Of a stretch of DNA of 10,377 nucleotides, positions 1 through 6,057 are shown in pieces. The notes under the pieces are model-generated. The model searched no databases. It was given only the letters and a program-made list of their open reading frames with translations, and had not been told where the DNA came from. The first letter of the stretch is position 1; each line of letters starts with the position of its first letter. This DNA comes from a bacterium (GTDB taxonomy: Bacteria > Bacteroidota > Ignavibacteria > Kapaibacteriales > Kapaibacteriaceae): positions 1 through 10,377 of the forward strand of contig JAGVJW010000269.1 in assembly GCA_020050895.1 (NCBI GenBank). The letters are read 5' to 3'. The translations under genes and the position numbers were made by a program.

Positions 1-140
1 AAACAATAACAACGCCTGTTCAACCTGCAGGTGTTTATCAACTCGATCTCGATGTATCGCGGCTAGCAAGTGGCCTGTACGTTATTAGAATGACGAGTGG
101 TCCGTTCGTCGAGGCACGAGTGATCTCTGTTGTGAAGTAA
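1..140 (+). CDS. C-terminal end of a secreted protein with a type IX secretion (T9SS type A) sorting domain; partial
   Basis: The frame is open from base 3 to the TAA at 138-140 (45 codons) and the gene begins upstream of the window. The visible end reads GVYQLDLDVSRLASGLYVIR, then MTSG and a finish at RVISVVK. This is the pattern of the type A sorting domain: a beta strand, 'V..L.SGLY.' and a terminal Lys-rich strand. In this family the domain is recognised by the type IX secretion machinery in the outer membrane and removed as the cargo is released or anchored. The passenger domain is outside the window, so the protein's function cannot be stated. It is the last gene of its unit because a strong hairpin follows 27 bases after the stop. 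I am confident in the sorting-domain call because of the spacing and the SGLY core. Confidence 0.85.
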   Translation, partial: TITTPVQPAGVYQLDLDVSRLASGLYVIRMTSGPFVEARVISVVK

Positions 141-166
141 TCGCCAGTCCATTGCGCAATGAATTC

Positions 167-208
167 AAAGGGGTTTCAGCCTTCGCTGAAACCCCTTTCC
201 TATTTTTG
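167..208 (+). terminator. Rho-independent terminator after the T9SS cargo gene
   Basis: The arms AAAGGGGTTTCAGC (167-180) and GCTGAAACCCCTTT (185-198) form a perfect 14-bp stem with a CTTC loop (181-184). The downstream strand continues with TATTTTTG. It sits between the stop of the sorting-domain gene and the start of the aldolase gene, as a terminator for the upstream gene should. The stem has A on one side and T on the other, so it may also work weakly in reverse, but no minus-strand gene ends here. Confidence 0.9.
201..208 (+). promoter_or_regulatory. Possible Bacteroidota-type -7 element for the fbaB unit
   Basis: TATTTTTG at 201-208 fits the Bacteroidota -7 consensus TAnnTTTG and lies 45 bases before the fbaB ATG. 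A promoter is expected here because the preceding terminator isolates the unit. However, no clear TTTG -33 box lies 19-21 bases upstream, where the hairpin stem is, and the same bases are also the T-tract of the terminator. The assignment is therefore tentative. Confidence 0.3.
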
Positions 209-253
209 CTGCCAGCAGAAGGATCAACCACTAACGTCAGCAACGGAATTCCC

Positions 254-1318
254 ATGATAGATCGCATTATTGAAGCACTCGCTGATAAATCGAAATACTA
301 TTTACAGCACACCTGCACCACCATTTCCAAGGAACAATTGCATCTTCCGGGACCAGACAGCATCGACACAATCTTCCTGAATTCAAACCGCAGCAATAAT
401 GTTCTGAGAAACCTTCAGTGGATTCTGGACTCTGGTCGGTTGGCTGGCACCGGTTATGTATCCATTCTGCCTGTCGATCAGGGAATCGAACACAGCGCAG
501 GTGCTTCGTTCGCAATAAATCCCGCATACTTCGACCCCGAAAACATCGTTCAACTCGGTATTGAAGGGGGCTGTAACGCCGTTGCATCAACCTTTGGTGT
601 GCTTGGGTCTATTTCTCGTAAGTATTCGCATAAGATTCCATTTGTTGTGAAGATCAATCACAATCAATTGCTCAGCTATCCAAATACACACGATCAGATT
701 TTATTTGGAACTGTAGAGCAAGCTTTAGATATGGGCGCTGCAGCCATTGGAGCTACTATTTACTTTGGCTCTGAAGAAAGCTCGCGTCAGATCATAGAAA
801 TTTCGGAAGCATTTGCTCTGGCACATGAATTGGGCATGGCTACAATTCTCTGGTGCTATTTGCGCAACAATGCCTTTAAAAAGGACAAGGACTATCACTT
901 TTCTGCCGACCTCACGGGTCAGGCAAATCACCTGGGTGTAACCATTCAAGCCGACATCATCAAACAGAAGCTACCCGAAAACAATGGCGGGTTTAAAGCG
1001 CTGAATATGGGGGGATCGACCTATGGCAAACTCGACGAAAGAATGTATACGCAGTTATCTTCAGACCACCCTATAGACTTATGCAGGTATCAGGTTGCCA
1101 ACTGCTATATGGGCCGTATTGGTCTTATCAATTCTGGTGGTGCTTCTGGTACAAATGATTTTTCGGAAGCCGTTACAACGGCCGTCATCAACAAACGCGC
1201 AGGTGGAATGGGGCTGATTAGTGGGCGAAAAGCATTTCAGCGTCCAATGAACGAAGGCATTAAACTTCTTAACGCCATTCAAGATGTGTATCTGTGTGAT
1301 GAAGTGACAGTCGCTTAA
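254..1318 (+). CDS. fbaB: Class I fructose-bisphosphate aldolase (DhnA/FbaB type)
   Basis: A 354-residue protein, close to the 350 of E. coli FbaB, and colinear with it from 'CTTIS.EQLHLPGPD' through 'GRLAGTGYVSILPVDQGIEH', 'GATIYFGSEES', 'SADLTGQANHLG' and the end 'INKRAGGMGLISGRKAFQ'. It cleaves or forms fructose 1,6-bisphosphate from dihydroxyacetone phosphate and glyceraldehyde 3-phosphate in cytosolic glycolysis/gluconeogenesis. The Schiff-base lysine is expected at K237 in ADIIKQK (233-239), by analogy with the DhnA family. I chose ATG 254 because homology begins just after it. An upstream TTG at 152 would read through the terminator hairpin. No strong ribosome-binding site is visible. 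The stop overlaps the next start (TAATG), so the ABC exporter is probably cotranslated. Confidence 0.96.
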   Translation: MIDRIIEALADKSKYYLQHTCTTISKEQLHLPGPDSIDTIFLNSNRSNNVLRNLQWILDSGRLAGTGYVSILPVDQGIEHSAGASFAINPAYFDPENIVQLGIEGGCNAVASTFGVLGSISRKYSHKIPFVVKINHNQLLSYPNTHDQILFGTVEQALDMGAAAIGATIYFGSEESSRQIIEISEAFALAHELGMATILWCYLRNNAFKKDKDYHFSADLTGQANHLGVTIQADIIKQKLPENNGGFKALNMGGSTYGKLDERMYTQLSSDHPIDLCRYQVANCYMGRIGLINSGGASGTNDFSEAVTTAVINKRAGGMGLISGRKAFQRPMNEGIKLLNAIQDVYLCDEVTVA

Positions 1319-3087
1319 TGGCAGCCTCAACAACACGTTCGCTTTCGGAACTGCGAAGATTATTCCCCTACTTCAGACGATATCGGTCCCGAATCGTTTG
1401 GGGACTGATATTCATAACCATATCGAACATTTGCAGCACGACCATTCCACACATGGTTGGAATTACCATAGATACCATTCAGAAATCTGAATACAGCGAG
1501 GGTGATATTTGGTGGCTGATAGCCAAGATTCTCCTGCTCACTGTGGGTAGTGGTCTAGGCATGTTCGCAACACGGCGCACAATCATTGTGATGAGCCGCT
1601 TTGTCGAAGAAGATCTTCGAAACGATTTTCTCGCAGCAATTCAATTGCAAGCTCAACAGTTTTATCATGACCGGTCTACCGGATCGCTGCTCGCGCACTT
1701 TACTAACGATATCGCTTCGGTTCGTGAATTCATCGGTCCGGCTATCATGTATTCTGCCAATACAGTCACTACATTCCTCTTCGTGGTGTCGTGGATGATC
1801 TCCATTAACGGTTTGCTGACTGCAGCTATTCTTGTTCCCGTTCCTTTCGTGGCATGGGTTACCTACACACTTGGTAAAAAAATTCACGATCGTTATAAAA
1901 CGGTTCAGGAACAGTACGAACACGTAACCACACAATCTCAGGAAACGTTCTCGGGTGTGCGCGTTGTGCGTGCGTTTGCGCGTGAACACAATGAGGGTGA
2001 GAGATTCAGCAAGATCAGCTCGGACTACTATACAAAGAACATGCTGCTTGCCCGTATTCAATCAATCATGATGCCGGGCATGACGGTTCTGTTTAACCTA
2101 TCCTACATCGTTGTAATCTCCATAGGCGGATATCAGGTGATGAAGCAACTGCTGAGTGTGGGACAGTTAACGCAGTTTTTCATCTATCTGAATCAGCTTC
2201 TGTGGCCCATTGCTGCAATTGGCTGGGTAACCGGCATGATACAGCGCGGAGCCGCATCGATGGGACGACTAGGCATCATCCTCGACTCAATTCCTGCAAT
2301 ACGCAATACAGAGGTCACCAATCATTCAATCAGAAATCTCCTTGGTAAGGTGCGTTTCAACAACGTGTCGCTTTCCTACAACCCGGGATTTAACTCATTA
2401 GTCCTGAAAGATATCTCCTTCGAGATTCCTGCAGGAGGATCGCTCGGTATTCTTGGCACGGTTGGTTCGGGAAAGAGTTCCGCGGTAAATCTAATCCCTC
2501 GGTTGTACGACGCTACCGGAGGTGTTGTAATGATTGATGACCATGATGTGCGGACAATTCCATTAGAAGTTCTGCGGCGAGATGTTGCAGTAGTTCCTCA
2601 GGAGAGTTTCCTGTTTAGTGATTCAATTCGGAATAATGTCTGCTTCGGCCGCTACGACGCAACCGATGAACAAGTACGCTTCGCTGCCACCTGTGCCCAA
2701 CTTGATAAAGATATTGAGCAAATGCCTAAGGGCCTGGATACAGTTGTCGGCGAACGTGGTATAACGCTGTCAGGCGGGCAAAAACAGCGGACGGCACTCG
2801 CTCGTGCTATCTTGAGCGCTCCCTCAATATTAATTCTCGACGATTCCCTTTCAGCAGTCGATACCGATACTGAAGAGCGGATACTCATGGGCTTGCGCGA
2901 TGTAATGAAGGGACGAACGACCATAGTGATCTCACATCGCGTTAGCACGCTAAAGCACTGCGATCGGGTAATTGTCCTCCACAAGGGTGCGGTAGCCGAA
3001 GAGGGTACCCATGCTGAGTTGATTGCCCTGGACGGACGCTACGCAGAAACGTACGAACGACAATTACTTGAACAGGAAATCTCGTGA
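1318..3087 (+). CDS. ABC exporter half-transporter (fused membrane and ATPase domains, MdlA/BmrC-like)
   Basis: This is a 589-residue inner-membrane exporter subunit. About six hydrophobic segments lie at residues 26-50, 66-88, 140-160, 163-186, 250-272 and 285-305, followed by an ATPase domain from about 340. ATPase motifs are Walker A GTVGSGKSS (380-388, K386), Q-loop Q428, signature LSGGQKQR (484-491), Walker B ILILDD (504-509) and H-loop H540. The residue after the Walker B Asp is Asp509, not the usual catalytic Glu. The following 'DDSLSAVD' is typical of the degenerate-site subunit of heterodimeric exporters such as BmrC/YheI and MdlA. A partner with a normal Glu would be expected, yet neither neighbour is one. 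The substrate is not predictable (drugs, lipids or peptides are all possible). Its ATG overlaps the aldolase stop by one base and its TGA overlaps the next gene's GTG. Confidence 0.93.
   Translation: MAASTTRSLSELRRLFPYFRRYRSRIVWGLIFITISNICSTTIPHMVGITIDTIQKSEYSEGDIWWLIAKILLLTVGSGLGMFATRRTIIVMSRFVEEDLRNDFLAAIQLQAQQFYHDRSTGSLLAHFTNDIASVREFIGPAIMYSANTVTTFLFVVSWMISINGLLTAAILVPVPFVAWVTYTLGKKIHDRYKTVQEQYEHVTTQSQETFSGVRVVRAFAREHNEGERFSKISSDYYTKNMLLARIQSIMMPGMTVLFNLSYIVVISIGGYQVMKQLLSVGQLTQFFIYLNQLLWPIAAIGWVTGMIQRGAASMGRLGIILDSIPAIRNTEVTNHSIRNLLGKVRFNNVSLSYNPGFNSLVLKDISFEIPAGGSLGILGTVGSGKSSAVNLIPRLYDATGGVVMIDDHDVRTIPLEVLRRDVAVVPQESFLFSDSIRNNVCFGRYDATDEQVRFAATCAQLDKDIEQMPKGLDTVVGERGITLSGGQKQRTALARAILSAPSILILDDSLSAVDTDTEERILMGLRDVMKGRTTIVISHRVSTLKHCDRVIVLHKGAVAEEGTHAELIALDGRYAETYERQLLEQEIS
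3074..3077 (+). promoter_or_regulatory. Shine-Dalgarno supporting the GTG start at 3084
   Basis: AGGA lies six bases before GTG 3084, inside the end of the exporter gene. It supports the GTG as the start of the cystathionine synthase gene, overlapping the exporter stop as GTGA. Confidence 0.6.
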
Positions 3088-4448
3088 GAGTCTATAATTC
3101 CATTCTTGAAATCATTGGCCGTACACCACTAATAAAACTTAATAAGCTAACTGCCGACGTAAGCGCTACGGTGCTGATAAAACTGGAGAGCAGAAATCCC
3201 GGCGGATCTGTGAAAGACAGGATTGGCGTTGCTATGATCGAAGCTGCCGAGCGCGAGGGAAGACTTAAGCGCGGTGATCTGATTATTGAACCGACGAGTG
3301 GCAATACCGGAATCGGACTGGCTCTAGCAGCGCGGCTGAAAGGATATGAGTGCCTGTTTGTGATGACGGATAAGGCCTCGCAAGAACGAGTGAGGTACTT
3401 AAAAGCTCTCGGCGCCGATGTATTGGTTGTGAGCAGTGCAGCTAAAATGTCGGCACCGGAATATTACTGGAACACAGCCAAACGCCTCAGTGAAGAACTT
3501 CCTAATGCAGTGTTCCTTAACCAATATGACAATCCCGCAAATCCGGGTATTCATGAGCGCACAACAGGTCCGGAAATTTGGGACGATACCGACGGTACCA
3601 TCACGCACTTTGTTGCCGGCATTGGTACAGGTGGAACAATTACGGGTACAGCCAGATTTTTAAAGCGGCAGAATCCCGATATCAGAATCATCGGCGCCGA
3701 TCCCATAGGGTCTTCAATCAAGACATTTAAAGATACCGGCCGTCTCGTGGAAGCACTACCCTACCTTGTAGAGGGTGTTGGGCAGGAGCGCATTCCGCAG
3801 AATCTCGATGTTAACATTATTGACGAAATAATCAACATCAGCGATAAGGAGTCGTTCCATATGGCGCGAATCCTGGCTCGCGACGAAGGAATTTTTGCAG
3901 GTGGCTCTTCAGGCATGTTTGTGGCGGCTGCGTTGCGCGTTGCACACATGCTGCCATCGACGGCAACAGTTGTTGCAATTGTCTGTGATACGGGTGAGCG
4001 ATATCTCACCAAGCATCACAGCGATGAATGGCTAAAGGAAAAAGATCTCTTCGATGCTTCGGACAGATTCCTTCTGCGCGATGTTGTCTCCGCTAAACAT
4101 ACGCGAGGATCGCTGCCAGCACTTGTTGCAGCATCAAGAGATGTAACTGTTCAGGAAGCGCTTTATCTCATGAGCGCGCATGAAGTTAGCGACTTGCCAG
4201 TATTGCACAACGACGAAGTTGTAGGAACGCTGCGCGAAAACAAGCTAATGGCAGCCGTTATTGATGATAGGCTGGTTCTTGAATCCAACATCGTACGTTT
4301 TATGGAAGATCCTCCACCAGTTCTCGACGGACACAGGGATGTATCCGAAGCAATTCAGCGTCTGCGTACTGTTCCGTTAGTTGTTATATCAGAATTTGGG
4401 AAACCTGCGGGTGTGTTAACCCGACACGACATCCTGGAATACCTTTAA
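3084..4448 (+). CDS. cbs: Cystathionine beta-synthase-type PLP enzyme with C-terminal CBS-domain pair
   Basis: A 454-residue fold-type II PLP enzyme. Residues 1 to about 320 form the catalytic domain: NPGGSVKDR with the PLP lysine K44, the substrate loop TSGNTG (71-76), the phosphate-binding GTGGTITG and, near its end, AGGSSG. 'VEGVGQERIP' and 'DEGIFAGGSSG' resemble cystathionine beta-synthase ('VEGIGYDFIP' in the human enzyme) more than plain cysteine synthase. Residues from about 335 to 454 are two CBS motifs ('VQEALYLMSAHEVSDLPVL' and a second ending in GVLTRHDILEYL), which in this family bind adenosyl ligands and regulate activity. The heme-binding N-terminal extension of animal enzymes is absent. 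The likely reaction is serine plus homocysteine to cystathionine; O-acetylserine or sulfide chemistry is also possible. It is the third gene of the fbaB-exporter unit and starts at GTG. Confidence 0.92.
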   Translation: MRVYNSILEIIGRTPLIKLNKLTADVSATVLIKLESRNPGGSVKDRIGVAMIEAAEREGRLKRGDLIIEPTSGNTGIGLALAARLKGYECLFVMTDKASQERVRYLKALGADVLVVSSAAKMSAPEYYWNTAKRLSEELPNAVFLNQYDNPANPGIHERTTGPEIWDDTDGTITHFVAGIGTGGTITGTARFLKRQNPDIRIIGADPIGSSIKTFKDTGRLVEALPYLVEGVGQERIPQNLDVNIIDEIINISDKESFHMARILARDEGIFAGGSSGMFVAAALRVAHMLPSTATVVAIVCDTGERYLTKHHSDEWLKEKDLFDASDRFLLRDVVSAKHTRGSLPALVAASRDVTVQEALYLMSAHEVSDLPVLHNDEVVGTLRENKLMAAVIDDRLVLESNIVRFMEDPPPVLDGHRDVSEAIQRLRTVPLVVISEFGKPAGVLTRHDILEYL

Positions 4449-5260
4449 GGCTTCCACCATGTAAGGTCTACGGAATCCTCACCACCATCAACGCCAAGAA
4501 CTACACCGTTAATCCATTCTGCCTCATCCTTCACCAGCAGCGTTAGTACTTTCGCAACATCTTCCGGAGTTGTTAAACGATGATAGGGATTCCTCATGTG
4601 AGCGTTCGCCATGATAACGTCGCTTCCCGGAATCTTTGAAAGAGCAGGAGTGTTTGTAACACCAGCCCGAATGGCATTTACAGTTATTCGGAAGGGGGCA
4701 AGTTCTAGTGCAAGTTGCCGGCAATACGATTCCATTGCGGCTTTGGCGGCAGAAACAGCCCCATACATCGGCAATACTCTGGTAGCGCCAGCCGATGTAA
4801 GACCAACGATACGTCCTCCGTCCTTCATCAAACCGTTAGTTACCAAGTCCTGAGTGTAGTACACTAGCGTGTTTGCCATCACATCAAGCGTCATCTCGAG
4901 ATTTTTTTGTGTTATAACCTCTGCGCCTTCCTGGGATACAAATTGTTTCAGTGTTCCAAACGCCAGCGAATGCAGCATCATTTTAATTCGCGAATCTGAG
5001 TGCTTGGACATTTCACTCTTCATCTCCTCCATCAGTTCTGCGCGACGTGCAGGATCTGCTGCATTAACGTTGTAGAAATGATGCCTCACACCAAGATCCG
5101 ATAATTGCTGCCGCATCTCTTCAACTTGCTTGAGTCCGGCGGCCCTATCGAGATGCACGCCGAAGATGTGATAGCCTTCCCTTGCAAGAGCTATGGCACT
5201 GGATCTTCCAAAACCGCTCGACGCACCAAGGACTAGCACGTATTCATTACTGTTTGCCAT
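4445..5260 (-). CDS. Short-chain dehydrogenase, FabI/FabL-like enoyl-ACP reductase
   Basis: A 271-residue Rossmann-fold oxidoreductase. The nucleotide-binding loop is GASSGFGRS (12-20), and 'MLHSLAFGTL' (95-104) corresponds to the 'HSIAFAP' strand of FabI. The catalytic region TSAGATRVLPMYGAVSAAKA contains Y166 and K173 with six residues between, which is the Y-x6-K spacing of enoyl-ACP reductases rather than the Y-x3-K of ordinary SDRs. The position ten before Y166 is Ser156, as in FabL, where FabI has a second Tyr. The likely role is NAD(P)H-dependent reduction of trans-2-enoyl-ACP in the last step of fatty-acid elongation. The end 'VDGGEDSVDLTWWKP' is longer than in FabL. Its stop overlaps the convergent cbs stop by four bases. 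A different SDR function cannot be excluded. Confidence 0.8.
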   Translation of the reverse strand: MANSNEYVLVLGASSGFGRSSAIALAREGYHIFGVHLDRAAGLKQVEEMRQQLSDLGVRHHFYNVNAADPARRAELMEEMKSEMSKHSDSRIKMMLHSLAFGTLKQFVSQEGAEVITQKNLEMTLDVMANTLVYYTQDLVTNGLMKDGGRIVGLTSAGATRVLPMYGAVSAAKAAMESYCRQLALELAPFRITVNAIRAGVTNTPALSKIPGSDVIMANAHMRNPYHRLTTPEDVAKVLTLLVKDEAEWINGVVLGVDGGEDSVDLTWWKP

Positions 5261-5290
5261 GTTAAGTTAGATGTTGAAAAAGAAGAGGGG

Positions 5291-5298
5291 CAAAGTTA
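5291..5298 (-). promoter_or_regulatory. Possible -7 promoter element for the enoyl reductase gene
   Basis: On the minus strand, bases 5298-5291 read TAACTTTG, an exact match to the Bacteroidota -7 consensus TAnnTTTG, 30 bases before the ATG at 5260 in the 63-base gap after the CpcT-like gene. It would give a leader of about 25 bases. The nearest TTTG upstream is only 12 bases away, too close for a standard -33 box, so this is a candidate only. No Shine-Dalgarno is visible before this ATG. Confidence 0.35.
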
Positions 5299-5323
5299 GC
5301 CTACTCGCAGCAAATCATCCCTG

Positions 5324-5349
5324 CTATTGCCGTAATAGTGCATATGCAC
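5324..5349. repeat. Two adjacent short palindromes at the end of the CpcT-like gene
   Basis: CTATT-gccgt-AATAG (5324-5338) is a 5-bp hairpin overlapping the stop codon, and GTGCATATGCAC (5338-5349) is a perfect 12-base palindrome beside it. Neither is followed by a T-run on the minus strand, so this is not a convincing terminator. It may be chance or a weak RNA structure. Confidence 0.35.
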
Positions 5350-5968
5350 GCTTCGGAGTTCTTCCAATAGCCTCGCCACCCGGCGTGTACATCCGCTCCA
5401 ACCACCAAAACCCTTGAGGTGAAATCAGTAATTCCGTTGTTGAATAAGATGCCCCTGGTACGTTACCAGGACATGCCGTACCGTGGGTTCCACCGATGAA
5501 CGTGCGATCGGCTGCCTGAAGATACAATTCACAACCACGCCGCTGCGTAAGATCTCTTGCTGAGAAGCGTTCGATGTCTTCATTCATCTCATCAGCTTTC
5601 GCCATCTGCTCAGTCATCGAGTAAGCGGTAATCTCAAACATGCCTTCCTCAATGCTGCCGACGTGATACACATACTTTGATAACATCTCAACCGACATAC
5701 TATCATGCCTGATTAGCTTGACAATGAACCATCCGCCCGGTGTTCTTGATTTCCATATTCTCTTCGACGAAATTGTGATGAAGTCATAGGAGGAATCCAC
5801 ATTCGCTTGTATCTCATTCGAAAATGTGCCTTCAGTCCATTTTATCAATGAGTCGAGATCCTCGTTTGTTGTGCCCCCCAAGGGCTTAGCAATCAGACTT
5901 TGCAGTACAGAAAGCGCAACAAGGATAATAATCAATATTCTTACAATCATCGCACAGTATTTCATCAT
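5324..5968 (-). CDS. Exported CpcT/CpeT-family protein
   Basis: A 214-residue protein. The N-terminus has a positive and then hydrophobic stretch (residues 9-27, ending SLIA before KP), so a signal peptide with cleavage near residue 28 is likely; no lipobox cysteine is seen. The rest matches the CpcT/CpeT layout: 'LIKWTEGTFSNEIQA' (41-55), 'IW' and 'GGWFIVK' (71-84), then RRGCELYL (143-150), FIGGTHGTAC (157-166), 'PGASYSTTELLI' (171-182) and FWWLERMY (187-194). In cyanobacteria this family attaches bilins to phycobiliproteins; nothing here suggests phycobilisomes, so lyase activity should not be assumed. C146 and C166 are the family's conserved cysteines and could pair if the protein is periplasmic. 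It starts two bases after the restored end of mutL, has no visible Shine-Dalgarno and ends with TAG. Confidence 0.8.
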   Translation of the reverse strand: MMKYCAMIVRILIIILVALSVLQSLIAKPLGGTTNEDLDSLIKWTEGTFSNEIQANVDSSYDFITISSKRIWKSRTPGGWFIVKLIRHDSMSVEMLSKYVYHVGSIEEGMFEITAYSMTEQMAKADEMNEDIERFSARDLTQRRGCELYLQAADRTFIGGTHGTACPGNVPGASYSTTELLISPQGFWWLERMYTPGGEAIGRTPKRAYALLRQ

Positions 5969-5970
5969 GG

Positions 5971-6057
5971 TTATCGAAATCGTTGTACAAGTTCGTCGAA
6001 CGGTACAACGATATACGTTGGACGTCCATCAGGTGTCAGGTGGGGGACGTTGCATTA
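5971..6057 (-). other. mutL: In-frame continuation of mutL after a premature TAA (conserved C-terminal tail)
   Basis: Immediately after the TAA at 6057-6055, the same reading frame runs on for 27 codons to a second TAA at 5973-5971. It encodes CNVPHLTPDGRPT, then an acidic strand ending DELVQRFR. The MutL family normally ends LF-x-C-x-x-P-x-x-x-P-x-G-[RK]-P-T and an EL...F helix, with exactly this spacing if the stop codon stands for one residue (x after LF). The tail is therefore the lost or conditionally translated end of MutL and not a separate gene. It has no start codon of its own in this frame. Confidence 0.85.

Noticed and set aside
152..253. Upstream TTG extension of the aldolase by 34 residues
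   Set aside because: It would translate the terminator hairpin, has no homology to FbaB, and ATG 254 gives the family length.
267..590. 107-codon open frame antisense to the aldolase
   Set aside because: It is a shadow of conserved fbaB codons, with no ribosome-binding site or recognisable motif.
1555..2061. 168-codon open frame antisense to the ABC exporter
   Set aside because: It lies wholly opposite a well-conserved gene, has no recognisable domain, and its composition is what reverse-frame reading of that gene would give.
5261..5323. Small gene or terminator in the gap between the CpcT-like and enoyl reductase genes
   Set aside because: There is no coding frame of useful length and no G/C-rich hairpin with a T-run; only a possible -7 box is visible.
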